Assembly (NCBI GenBank): GCA_934444735.1
Contig: CAKSDE010000024.1
Coordinates: 1 to 27,542 of the forward strand
Origin: an uncultured Clostridia bacterium
Lineage (GTDB): Bacteria; Bacillota; Clostridia; UBA1381
DNA: 27,542 bases
Reading direction: 5' to 3'
Part shown: positions 7,367 to 15,071 of the stretch, one piece after another
Numbering within the stretch: the stretch's first letter is position 1
Layout: every line of letters begins with the position of its first letter
Position numbers and translations under genes: made by a program
The notes under the pieces: generated by a model
The model's input: only the letters and a program-made list of their open reading frames with translations
The model's database searches: none
What the model was told of the DNA's origin: nothing

Positions 7367-8587
7367 ATGGAAGATAAAACAGTTATCATAATCGGGGGCG
7401 GCGCGGCAGGAATGATGGCGTGTGCCGCTGCCGCAAAACGGGTAAAAAAGGTAGTTTTGATTGAAAAAAACAATATACTCGGGAAAAAACTGCGTATAAC
7501 CGGCAAGGGCAGATGCAATATAACAAACAACGCGCCGATAGAGGATTTTATAGCGAACGTGCCGACAAACGGAAAATTTTTATACAGTGCGTTTTACGAT
7601 TTTACAAACGAGGACGTTATAAAGATGTTTGAGGACTCGGGCGTAAAAACCAAGGTCGAGCGCGGAGAACGGGTATTTCCGGTATCGGATTCGGCAAGGG
7701 ACGTTGCCGATGCGATGAAGAAAAATGCGCTTTTGCCGAATGTAAAATGGGTGCGCGCTGCGGCTGAGAATTTAATAATAAAAGACGGCAGTGTCTGCGG
7801 TGTGAAAACCGACAAAGGCATAATCGAGGGTGACGGTGTGATACTTGCGAGCGGCGGAAAATCATATCCGCTCACGGGTTCGGACGGATCGGGATATAAA
7901 ATCGCCGAGAATGCGGGACATACGATTATACCGCCGAAGCCGTCGCTGATTCCGATTGTTACAAAGGAAAAATGGCCAAGCGAGGCGATGGGGCTTTCGC
8001 TTAAAAATGTGCGGCTTTCGGTTATTGACAAAAAAGAGATATTCTCAGACTTCGGCGAGATGCTTTTTACGCATTTCGGCATAAGCGGACCGATAGTGCT
8101 TTCGGCTTCGGCACATATGAAAAATGCCGATAAAAAGAATTATAAAATAAAGATTGATTTAAAGCCGGCTTTGGATCCGCAGCAGCTTGACCGACGGATC
8201 TGCCGCGATTTTGAAAAATATGCAAATAAGCAGTTTATCAATTCACTTGACGATCTGCTCCCCAAAGCACTGATCCCGATTGTTGCGGATTTATCGGGGA
8301 TAGACCGCAGAAAAACGGTAAATTCCGTTACAAAGGAGGAACGTCACAGATTGGGTGAGATAATAAAAAATCTTACGCTGACCTTTGACGGATTCAGACC
8401 GATAGATGAGGCGATAATAACCTCGGGGGGAGTAAAAATATCGGAAATAAATCCGTCTACTATGGAATCGAAGATAGTAAAAAACCTGTATTTTGCGGGA
8501 GAGATTATCGATGTGGACGCATATACCGGCGGATTTAACCTGCAAATCGCATTCTCAACCGGACATCTGGCAGGATCAAGCATATAG
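7367..8587 (+). CDS. BaiN/HI0933 family NAD(P)/FAD-dependent flavoprotein
   Basis: This 406-aa flavoprotein has the N-terminal dinucleotide-binding motif GGGAAGMMACAAA (from residue 10), the family signature GKGRCNITNN at about residue 45, and the C-terminal FAD motif TSGGVKISEI...LYFAGEIIDVDAYTGGFNLQIAFSTG. Family members have been described as bile-acid 3-dehydro-4-oxidoreductase (BaiN) in one clostridium, but most are uncharacterised, so a bile-acid role should not be assumed here. It begins two bases after the RpiR stop codon. In many Clostridia this family sits beside cmk, plsC and ispH-rpsA, as here. That conserved context points to a housekeeping redox role. Confidence 0.9.
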   Translation: MEDKTVIIIGGGAAGMMACAAAAKRVKKVVLIEKNNILGKKLRITGKGRCNITNNAPIEDFIANVPTNGKFLYSAFYDFTNEDVIKMFEDSGVKTKVERGERVFPVSDSARDVADAMKKNALLPNVKWVRAAAENLIIKDGSVCGVKTDKGIIEGDGVILASGGKSYPLTGSDGSGYKIAENAGHTIIPPKPSLIPIVTKEKWPSEAMGLSLKNVRLSVIDKKEIFSDFGEMLFTHFGISGPIVLSASAHMKNADKKNYKIKIDLKPALDPQQLDRRICRDFEKYANKQFINSLDDLLPKALIPIVADLSGIDRRKTVNSVTKEERHRLGEIIKNLTLTFDGFRPIDEAIITSGGVKISEINPSTMESKIVKNLYFAGEIIDVDAYTGGFNLQIAFSTGHLAGSSI

Positions 8588-8651
8588 CGGATTGAATTAA
8601 AAAAATTTATTGGAATGTACGCCGACGGAGTGCGGCAGAATGGAGAATTTT

Positions 8652-9059
8652 ATGAATACAAGCAGAGATGCGGCAATCGCGGCAATTCGGATTGCAATGA
8701 CAACAACAAGGGAAGAAGAGCGGAAAACCGCGGATAAATATAAAGAGATCGGCATAAGAACCGCCGCGGTGGATTTTGGCGGCTCTTTTGAAAGCTCGGT
8801 GGCAAAAATATTGGAGCGCGCGGTGGTTGCCGCAAAGCGCGAGGGGCTTATAAAGGATTCGCATATGGAAGAAGGTGCGGTCGCAGGTGCGGCACATGAG
8901 GCGGTAAGCCAGATTATATCCAAATCAATAGGCTTGAACCTCGGCGGTAAAATCGGGATTGCCAGAAATGATTCACATATTTCGGTGTGTGTATTTTTCG
9001 GCGTGGGACTTCTGAACCTAAACGATGTTGTTATAGGCTTGGGACACAGAGCACTGTAA
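8652..9059 (+). CDS. HutP-family protein, clostridial cmk-associated form
   Basis: This 135-aa protein resembles the RNA-binding antiterminator HutP of Bacillus subtilis, which binds histidine and Mg and then opens the hut leader. The conserved C-terminal half is clear: EEGAVAGAAHEAV, GGKIGIARNDSHISVCVFFG, and VVIGLGHRAL at the end. By eye, the paired metal-binding histidines of B. subtilis HutP (His73, His77) fall on glycines, and only the C-terminal histidine keeps its place, so histidine sensing is doubtful. I chose the ATG with GGAG at six bases; ATG at 8640 or TTG at 8610 are alternatives adding 4 or 14 residues. No hut genes are nearby. Its position directly before cmk is shared by many Clostridia. 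Confidence 0.8.
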   Translation: MNTSRDAAIAAIRIAMTTTREEERKTADKYKEIGIRTAAVDFGGSFESSVAKILERAVVAAKREGLIKDSHMEEGAVAGAAHEAVSQIISKSIGLNLGGKIGIARNDSHISVCVFFGVGLLNLNDVVIGLGHRAL

Positions 9060-9075
9060 GAAAGGATAAAAAATT

Positions 9076-9732
9076 ATGATAACAATAGCAATTGACGGAC
9101 CGGCAGGCGCCGGAAAAAGCTCGGTTTCCAAAAAAATCGCACAAAGGCTCGGGATTATTTACATAGATACCGGCGCGATGTACCGTGCGGCGGCTTTATA
9201 TGCAATCGAGCGGAATATGGAAATAAACGAGGAAAATATGCTCTCATGCATTGACGATATAGACATCGATATTAAATATGATGATCGCGGACAGCGCATA
9301 TTTTTAAACGGAAAAGACGTGAGTGAGAGGATACGTGAAAAGGACGTGAGCATAGGCTCGTCCGATGTCGCGACAATTCCTGCCGTTCGCTTAAAATTGG
9401 TGGATTTGCAAAGAACGCTTGCGAAAAAATCCTCGGTAATAATGGACGGCAGAGATATAGGCACATATGTTCTCCCCGATGCGGATTTAAAGGTTTATCT
9501 TACCGCGACATCGGCGGAACGTGCAAGAAGAAGATGCCTTGAAAATGAAGAAAAGGGTATTTTCTGCAATTTTGACGAAGTGAAAAAGGATATTGAATAC
9601 CGCGACCGCCAGGATTCGGAGCGCGAATTTGCGCCGCTTAAAAAAGCCGATGACGCTGTTTTGATTGACAGCAGCGATATGAGCTTTGACGAAGTGGTGG
9701 AGCGGATTGTCGAGCTTGCAAAAGATATATAA
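9076..9732 (+). CDS. cmk: Cytidylate kinase
   Basis: It phosphorylates CMP and dCMP to the diphosphates with ATP and recycles cytidine nucleotides for RNA, DNA and lipid synthesis. The P-loop GPAGAGKSS is at residues 8-16. IDTGAMYRA follows at about 31-39, and MDGRDIGTYVLPDADLK (shown in two parts: MDGRDIGT, VLPDADLK) is the central substrate-binding segment. The RARRRCLE and RDRQDSERE lid elements are present. At 218 aa the length is normal. It begins 16 bp after the HutP-family gene with an AAGAAAGGA ribosome binding site. Confidence 0.96.
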   Translation: MITIAIDGPAGAGKSSVSKKIAQRLGIIYIDTGAMYRAAALYAIERNMEINEENMLSCIDDIDIDIKYDDRGQRIFLNGKDVSERIREKDVSIGSSDVATIPAVRLKLVDLQRTLAKKSSVIMDGRDIGTYVLPDADLKVYLTATSAERARRRCLENEEKGIFCNFDEVKKDIEYRDRQDSEREFAPLKKADDAVLIDSSDMSFDEVVERIVELAKDI

Positions 9733-9807
9733 TCGGGAAATTGCAAACTCTTATTTCTTGAGCATTTTACGATTAACATAAAAAAGTATAAAAGAGGTTT
9801 TGCGAAT

Positions 9808-10380
9808 ATGTTTTATAAAATATTAAAAGCTATATGCAGAGGGATATTTTTTCTGCTTTTCCGTATAAAAGTTACGGGAAAGGAAAATATTCCGATAGAG
9901 GGCGGTGCGATTATCGCGATGAACCACCGCAGTAATTTCGATGTGCCGGTGGCGGCGCTCTCCTGCAAAAGAAAGATGCGGTTTATGGCGAAAGCCGAGA
10001 TGTTTAAGTCAAAAATCGGGAATTGGTTTTTCAGAAATCTCGGCGCGTTTCCCGTACACAGAGGAAAAGGTGATATAGGCGCAATAAAGGCGGCGCTTGT
10101 AACCTTAAAAGACGGTCATTTGGTTGCGATGTTCCCGGAGGGAAAACGCGCAAAGCACGGTGAAAAGCTGACTCCTAAGCCGGGTGTTGTAATGATTGCA
10201 ACGCGAGCAAAAGTGCCTGTTATTCCGGCGCACATAACCGGGAAATACAGATGGTTCGGCAAAATCGGCGTTACTTTCGGAAAACCGATATACTATGATG
10301 ATTTCTACGATAAGAAGCTTGTTATAGATGAGCTGCAGGGCTTGAGCAACGAGCTTATGAATGTCATAAACTCACTTTAG
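9808..10380 (+). CDS. plsC: 1-acyl-sn-glycerol-3-phosphate acyltransferase
   Basis: It transfers an acyl group to lysophosphatidic acid to make phosphatidic acid, the precursor of membrane phospholipids. The catalytic H-X4-D box is His40 to Asp45 (NHRSNFD). The glycerophosphate-binding box is FPEGKR at 109-114, where most family members have FPEGTR. A hydrophobic N-terminus (residues 7-20) probably anchors it at the inner face of the membrane. The length of 190 aa is typical of the short bacterial form. It lies between cmk and ispH-rpsA, an order found widely in Clostridia. Confidence 0.92.
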   Translation: MFYKILKAICRGIFFLLFRIKVTGKENIPIEGGAIIAMNHRSNFDVPVAALSCKRKMRFMAKAEMFKSKIGNWFFRNLGAFPVHRGKGDIGAIKAALVTLKDGHLVAMFPEGKRAKHGEKLTPKPGVVMIATRAKVPVIPAHITGKYRWFGKIGVTFGKPIYYDDFYDKKLVIDELQGLSNELMNVINSL

Positions 10381-10408
10381 GCGGTTGTGGCTTTCGCAAT
10401 CACCTAAA
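10376..10408 (+). other. Hairpin at the plsC stop codon
   Basis: A 14-bp stem with one mismatch and two G-T pairs (10376-10389 with 10395-10408) includes the plsC stop codon. No T run follows, so it is not a normal terminator. It may protect the plsC 3' end or mark a processing site between plsC and ispH. Confidence 0.45.
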
Positions 10409-10434
10409 ATTATTGAAAAAGGAAGGCTTGGAAA

Positions 10435-12462
10435 ATGGGCATAAAATGCGCCAAAACGGCAGGGTTTTGTTACGGTGTGAAAAGAGCCGTGGACGAGGCA
10501 TACCGCATGGCAGACGGAAATATACGCTTTGCAACGCTTGGTGAGCTTATCCATAATAAATTCGTGGTGGACGATTTGGAGGTGCACGGTATACGCGCGT
10601 ATGATTCGGTATCCGATATACCGGACGGCACAAAGGTTATTTTAAGGACGCACGGCGTTGCAAAAAGCGTTATCGACGATTTGGAAAAAAGAGGGATTGA
10701 GTATATTGATTTGACCTGTCCGTTTGTCGAAAAGATTCACAAGATAGTAAAAAAATACCACGATGAGGGGTATCAAATTGTAATTGTCGGGGATAAAAAT
10801 CACCCTGAGGTGAAAGGCATAAACGGTTGGTGCGACAACTCGGCTTTGATAATTTACGAGCAAGACATGAAATCTATAGAAAAAATAGACAAAAAACCCG
10901 TATGTATTGTCGCACAAACCACAATAAACAGAAAAATTTTTGGGCAAATCGTACAAAATATTAAAAACACTTGCCAAACCCCCATAGTTTTTGATACAAT
11001 ATGTAGTGCAACGGGTGAAAGACAACGCGAGGCCGATGAACTTTCGCGTGAGTCGGACATCATGTTTGTTATAGGAGGAGCACACAGTTCAAACACAAAA
11101 AAGCTTTATGAGATTTGCAAAGAGAACTGCCCCGAAACTTATTTAATCGAAACTTCTGAGGATATTCCTCAAAGTATATATAAAAATAAAAGGATAGGTA
11201 TTACAGCCGGTGCCTCAACACCCGGGTGTATTATCGAGGAGGTTTTTACAACGATGGATGAAAAAATCAAAACAGAAGAAAATTTTGCCGAGTTATTTGC
11301 TCAGTATGAAAGCAAGAGCTTAAATAACGGCGACATCATTGAGGGCACAGTTGCGGAGGTACGCGGTAACGAAGTCATAGTTGAGCTTGATGGCTTTAAA
11401 TACAACGGACAGCTCGCAGCAGATCAACTTACGGATGATCCTTATCTCAAGCCTGAGGATATTGTAAAGGAAGGGGACAAAATCACCGTATACGTTGTAG
11501 GCGTCAACGATGCTGAAGGCAAGGTTGTTCTTTCGAGAAAGAAGCTTGTCGCAATGGAAAGCTGGAACAGAATCAAGGAGGCTTATGAAGCTAAGACAAT
11601 CCTTGACGCTAAAATCATAAGAGCAGTAAGAGGCGGAGTTATCGCTTTGGCTGACTCATTCCAGGTTTTTGTACCTGCAAGACAGGTATCGCTCAGATTC
11701 GTACAGGATTTGGAAACACTTTTAAACACAGATGTACGTCTCAGAATCATTGAAATCGATGAAAGAAAAAAGCGTGCGGTAGGTTCTGTCCGCGTTGTAT
11801 TGGAGGAGGAAAAGAAAGCTATAGAAGACAAGTTCTGGGCTGAGGCTGAAATAGGCAAGGAATATACCGGAACAGTTAAGTCTTTGACAGCGTTCGGCGC
11901 ATTCGTTGATATCGGCGGAATCGACGGTTTGATCCATATTTCCGAGCTTAGCTGGAATAAGATCAAGCATCCTTCGGAAATCGTAAAAGAGGGCGATGTT
12001 GTTAAGGTTTATATTAAGGACTTAAACGCAGAAACCAAAAAGATTTCACTCGGATATAAAAGAGCAGAAGATAATCCTTGGGTTATCGCACAGAACAATA
12101 TACATGTCGGCGATGTTATTACCTGTAAAATCGTACGCATGATGCCTTTCGGAGCATTTGCGGAGATTATGCCTAACGTTGACGGTTTGATTCACATTTC
12201 ACAGATTGCTGATAAGAGAATCGGCAAGCCGGAAGACGTTCTTGAAATCGGTCAGGAGGTTCAGGCTAAGGTTACCGATGCAAACTGGGAAACCAAAAAG
12301 ATTTCTTTGAGCATCAGAGCTTTGATCGAGCCTGAAGTAACAGAAGAAAAGGAAGAGGCTCCGGCACCTGCGGCTCCCGTATTTGAAGAGGACGCACCTG
12401 TTGATATTGAAAAGTTTATCGCAGATGAAGCAGCGGCTGAAGAAGAAAAGACAGAAGAATAA
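10435..12462 (+). CDS. ispH: Bifunctional 4-hydroxy-3-methylbut-2-enyl diphosphate reductase / ribosomal protein S1
   Basis: This 675-aa fusion is typical of Clostridia. Residues 1 to about 282 are IspH (LytB), the last step of the MEP isoprenoid pathway, which reduces HMBPP to IPP and DMAPP with an iron-sulfur cluster. Its three cluster cysteines are Cys12 (GFCYGVKRA), the cysteine of LTCPFV near 96, and the one in TICSATGERQ near 190. The HPEV segment carries the catalytic glutamate. Residues about 300-640 hold four S1 RNA-binding repeats; the last two are the most typical (GAFVDIGGIDGLIHISELSW and GAFAEI...DGLIHISQIA). The C-terminal 35 residues are acidic and disordered. The S1 part can hold mRNA to the ribosome. 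Base use between about 10850 and 11240 differs from its neighbours (see findings). Confidence 0.95.
   Translation: MGIKCAKTAGFCYGVKRAVDEAYRMADGNIRFATLGELIHNKFVVDDLEVHGIRAYDSVSDIPDGTKVILRTHGVAKSVIDDLEKRGIEYIDLTCPFVEKIHKIVKKYHDEGYQIVIVGDKNHPEVKGINGWCDNSALIIYEQDMKSIEKIDKKPVCIVAQTTINRKIFGQIVQNIKNTCQTPIVFDTICSATGERQREADELSRESDIMFVIGGAHSSNTKKLYEICKENCPETYLIETSEDIPQSIYKNKRIGITAGASTPGCIIEEVFTTMDEKIKTEENFAELFAQYESKSLNNGDIIEGTVAEVRGNEVIVELDGFKYNGQLAADQLTDDPYLKPEDIVKEGDKITVYVVGVNDAEGKVVLSRKKLVAMESWNRIKEAYEAKTILDAKIIRAVRGGVIALADSFQVFVPARQVSLRFVQDLETLLNTDVRLRIIEIDERKKRAVGSVRVVLEEEKKAIEDKFWAEAEIGKEYTGTVKSLTAFGAFVDIGGIDGLIHISELSWNKIKHPSEIVKEGDVVKVYIKDLNAETKKISLGYKRAEDNPWVIAQNNIHVGDVITCKIVRMMPFGAFAEIMPNVDGLIHISQIADKRIGKPEDVLEIGQEVQAKVTDANWETKKISLSIRALIEPEVTEEKEEAPAPAAPVFEEDAPVDIEKFIADEAAAEEEKTEE
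11236..11256 (+). promoter_or_regulatory. Possible internal ribosome binding site and start for free S1
   Basis: GAGGAGG (11236-11242) precedes an in-frame ATG (11254) by 11 bases, at residue 274 of the fusion. Starting there gives a 402-aa protein, MDEKIKTEENFAELF..., which looks like the N-terminus of a stand-alone four-repeat S1. The GAGGAGG also encodes the conserved EE of IspH, so it may be chance. Confidence 0.4.
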
Positions 12463-12470
12463 TAATTTTG

Positions 12471-12506
12471 GGGATTGCCGCTTGGAACGGCAATCCCTGT
12501 TTTTTA
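12471..12506 (+). terminator. Terminator after ispH-rpsA
   Basis: A perfect 10-bp GC-rich stem (GGGATTGCCG with its complement, 12471-12480 and 12488-12497) with a 7-nt loop is followed by TGTTTTTT. It ends the long run that begins at pgeF. The AAGGTGA ribosome binding site of the next gene starts within a base of the T run. Confidence 0.9.
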
Positions 12507-12521
12507 AGGTGATTGGATTTT

Positions 12522-12923
12522 ATGAGAGAAACCGGAATAATAACAGAAACCGAAAAGAATACCGCAAAGGTGAAAATCTTGAAAAAATCGGCGTGCGGCG
12601 AAAATTGTGCCTCCTGTAAAGGTGGCTGTGTGCCGACCGAGCGCATACTTTCGGTCAAAAACACTGCCGGTGCAAAATGCGGCGACAGGGTTTTAATAGA
12701 AATGCGTGATACGCGCGTTATAAGCGCCGCATTTTTTGTGTATATACTGCCGCTTTTTATCTTTATTGCCGGATATTTCTTATTTTCATATTTGGGAGTG
12801 TCGGAGATGCTCTCGGCGATTTTTTCGCTTATCGTAACGGGTGTGTTTTTTGTACTGCTGAAGATTTACGATAAGAAAAATGCGGATAAATTTATGCCGG
12901 AGGCAGTGAAAAAAATCGGCTGA
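12522..12923 (+). CDS. RseC/MucC-like family protein (SoxR-reducing system type)
   Basis: This 133-aa membrane protein has the RseC layout. It has an N-terminal cytoplasmic part with a cysteine cluster (Cys25, 29, 32, 36) and then two transmembrane helices at about residues 70-92 and 97-115. The C-terminal tail is basic. In proteobacteria RseC is part of the Rsx/Rnf-linked SoxR-reducing system and modulates RseB/RseA; in Clostridia its job is unknown, but the cysteines suggest an iron-sulfur or redox role. The ATG was chosen over an upstream TTG (12513) because AAGGTGA lies nine bases before it. There is no room for a promoter between the preceding terminator and this gene, so it depends on read-through or on a promoter inside ispH-rpsA. 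Confidence 0.78.
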   Translation: MRETGIITETEKNTAKVKILKKSACGENCASCKGGCVPTERILSVKNTAGAKCGDRVLIEMRDTRVISAAFFVYILPLFIFIAGYFLFSYLGVSEMLSAIFSLIVTGVFFVLLKIYDKKNADKFMPEAVKKIG

Positions 12924-12987
12924 AAAATTTTTCACAATAAATAAATTCATATATCTAAAAAAAAGCTTGATTATGCAATATTACCCC

Positions 12988-13016
12988 TTGTATTTGAGAG
13001 GGAAATGTGGTATAAT
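12988..13016 (+). promoter_or_regulatory. Promoter of the P-loop ATPase and oxidoreductase operon
   Basis: TTGTAT (12988-12993) and a perfect TATAAT (13011-13016) are 17 bp apart, 36 bp upstream of the ATPase start codon. Confidence 0.8.
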
Positions 13017-13051
13017 AATAGAAATAATCAGAATTGAGCGGAGGGCGGCTG

Positions 13052-13720
13052 ATGAATACACGTTTTCACATCTTTTGCGGACATTTCGGCAGCGGCAAAA
13101 CAGAGATTGCCGTTAATTTTGCCATAAAGTGTAAAAATGAAGGCAAGTCTGTTTCGATTGTTGATCTGGACATCGTGAATCCGTATTTTCGCACCAATGA
13201 CGCGCGCGAGCTTCTCGCAGAAAACGGGATTGAGGTCATAGCGCCCGAATATGCCAACTCAAATCTGGATATGCCGACTGTTCCGGCTGATATTATGAAG
13301 GTATTTAACGGCAATACCGATATTGTGATTTTTGATGTCGGCGGAGATGAGGACGGAGCGTATGCTTTGGGCAGATATATTGCATATTTTCAAAAAGAAG
13401 GATATTTCATGCATTTGGTAGTGAATGCAAAGCGCCCTCTTACCGAAACAAAAGACGAAATTCTTGACATGGCATCGGAGATAGAAAAAGCTTCAAGGCT
13501 TAAAATTACGGATATAATAAATAACACAAATATCGGCAAGCTTTCGGATAAAGAAACAATCCTTTCGGGAGAGGACGAAATCAAGGCGGCGGCAGACGCA
13601 CTCGGAGTCGGTATTTCGATGTATACGGCGACCGAGGGTAATCTGGACGCGCTTTCGGATAATTTAAAGGACAAAGGTTTTATAATTGATATAAAGATAA
13701 AAATGCCTTGGGAAAGGTGA
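13052..13720 (+). CDS. P-loop ATPase of the MinD/ParA/CobQ type, unknown role
   Basis: This 222-aa soluble protein begins with a Walker A motif GHFGSGKTE (residues 10-18). DLDIVNPYFRTND (from about 38) resembles the switch region of SIMIBI ATPases, and VIFDVGGDEDG (about 96-106) is the Walker B region. There is no DNA-binding or membrane-targeting segment. The start ATG has GGAGGG six bases upstream; a TTG six codons earlier is less likely. It opens the transcript that continues into the 2-oxoacid:ferredoxin oxidoreductase genes, with five bases before the ferredoxin subunit. Similar ATPases adjoin such oxidoreductases in other Clostridia, so a role in their assembly or cofactor loading is a reasonable but unproved inference. 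Confidence 0.75.
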   Translation: MNTRFHIFCGHFGSGKTEIAVNFAIKCKNEGKSVSIVDLDIVNPYFRTNDARELLAENGIEVIAPEYANSNLDMPTVPADIMKVFNGNTDIVIFDVGGDEDGAYALGRYIAYFQKEGYFMHLVVNAKRPLTETKDEILDMASEIEKASRLKITDIINNTNIGKLSDKETILSGEDEIKAAADALGVGISMYTATEGNLDALSDNLKDKGFIIDIKIKMPWER

Positions 13721-13725
13721 AAGGA

Positions 13726-13950
13726 ATGGTGGATAACATGAACAAAGTACATTTCAGAGAAGAACGCTGTAAAGGGTGCGAACTGTGTGTGAATGTCTGT
13801 CCGAAAAAAATCATTAAGATCGCTGACGACAGATTGAACAAAAAAGGGTTCAGACCAGCGGAAATTACGGATCAGGCTCAGTGTATCGGCTGTGCTTTTT
13901 GCGCGACAATATGCCCCGATGTCGTAATTGAGGTTGAAAAAGACGTTTAA
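13726..13950 (+). CDS. 2-oxoacid:ferredoxin oxidoreductase, ferredoxin-like delta subunit
   Basis: This small protein of 74 aa carries two 4Fe-4S motifs: CKGCELCVNVCP and CIGCAFCATICP. It passes electrons from the thiamine-diphosphate centre of the oxidoreductase to free ferredoxin. The order delta-alpha-beta-gamma seen here is usual for the VorDBAC/KorDABC type. I chose the ATG with AGGTGA five bases upstream, which overlaps the end of the ATPase gene; an ATG at 13738 would give a protein four residues shorter. Confidence 0.9.
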   Translation: MVDNMNKVHFREERCKGCELCVNVCPKKIIKIADDRLNKKGFRPAEITDQAQCIGCAFCATICPDVVIEVEKDV

Positions 13951-13964
13951 AGGAGGTTAAAAAA

Positions 13965-15029
13965 ATGAGTAACAAAGTTTTAATGAAGGGTAATGAAGCA
14001 ATCGCAGAAGCGGCAATACGCTCGGGCTGTAAGCATTTTTTTGGCTATCCTATAACACCGCAGACGGAGTTATCTGCGTACATGGCAAAGAAAATGCCGA
14101 AGATCGGCGGAGTATTTTTACAGGCTGAAAGCGAAGTTGCGGCGATAAATATGGTATACGGTGCGGGCGGCGCCGGTGCAAGAGCCATGACAAGCTCGTC
14201 AAGCCCCGGTATCAGCTTGAAATCCGAGGGAATATCGTACATAGCCGGCGCGGACGTGCCGTGCGTTATAGTTGATATTGTCCGCGGAGGCCCGGGCTTG
14301 GGCGGTATCCAGCCGGCACAGTCGGATTATTTTCAGGTAACCAAAGGCGGCGGCCACGGTGATTATCACCTGATCGTTTTAGCGCCTAATTCGGTTCAGG
14401 AAATCGTATCGCTTACGGCTGACGCGTTTAACTTATCGGATAAATACAGAGTTCCGGCAATGATTTTGGGTGACGGTACTCTCGGACAGATGATGGAGCC
14501 GGTTGATTTTGACAATATCCCCGAGCCGATTCATTATGATAAATCCACATGGGCAACAGACGGTACAGAGGGCAAAAGAAAGCATAACATTATAAATTCG
14601 CTCTACCTTGCGCCGGAAGAACTTGAGGATAAAATCCGCGAAAGATTTGAAAGATATAAAGTGATTGAGGAGACGGAGCAGCGTTACGAGACGCATGATA
14701 TTGAAGATGCAGATATCGTAATTTCATCATACGGCACAACAAGCCGTGTTGTTGAATCGGCTGTTACGACTCTGCGTTCACAGGGCTATAAAGTCGGCGT
14801 TATAAGACCTATCACACTCTGGCCGTTCCCGAAAAAGGCATATGATCAGGCAAAGAATGCAAAAGCCTTTCTTTCGGTTGAAATGAGCATGGGACAGATG
14901 GTTGAGGACGTTAAACTGGCAGTCGGCGCAAGAGCGCCGGTATACTTCTTCGGAAGAACGGGCGGTATTATCCCCACTCCTCTTGAAGTAATTGACGAAG
15001 TTAAGAAAATTGCCGAAGAAATTAAATAA
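13965..15029 (+). CDS. vorB: 2-oxoacid:ferredoxin oxidoreductase alpha subunit (VorB/KorA type)
   Basis: It is the pyrimidine-binding and CoA-side subunit of an enzyme that oxidatively decarboxylates 2-oxoacids to acyl-CoA while reducing ferredoxin. At 354 aa it is the four-subunit-type alpha chain. Visible features are MKGNEAIAEAAIRSGCKHF, the conserved GYPITPQTE, the EAESEVAA-like segment (QAESEVAAINMVYGA) and MTSSSSPGISL. The C-terminal transketolase-like domain starts near 235 (ADIVISSYGTTSR). Family members use branched-chain 2-oxoacids (VOR) or 2-oxoglutarate (KOR). Close resemblance to proteins usually annotated VorB favours branched-chain acids, but the substrate cannot be settled here. 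A strong AAAGGAGGT precedes the start. Confidence 0.92.
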   Translation: MSNKVLMKGNEAIAEAAIRSGCKHFFGYPITPQTELSAYMAKKMPKIGGVFLQAESEVAAINMVYGAGGAGARAMTSSSSPGISLKSEGISYIAGADVPCVIVDIVRGGPGLGGIQPAQSDYFQVTKGGGHGDYHLIVLAPNSVQEIVSLTADAFNLSDKYRVPAMILGDGTLGQMMEPVDFDNIPEPIHYDKSTWATDGTEGKRKHNIINSLYLAPEELEDKIRERFERYKVIEETEQRYETHDIEDADIVISSYGTTSRVVESAVTTLRSQGYKVGVIRPITLWPFPKKAYDQAKNAKAFLSVEMSMGQMVEDVKLAVGARAPVYFFGRTGGIIPTPLEVIDEVKKIAEEIK

Positions 15030-15071
15030 TTTCTTGAATAATCTGATTTTTCACGGAAAGGATTGATATAA

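Noticed and set aside
7367..8587. Bile-acid metabolism role for the BaiN-like gene
   Set aside because: The family is broad and mostly uncharacterised; no other bai genes are present, and the conserved cmk neighbourhood suggests a general role.
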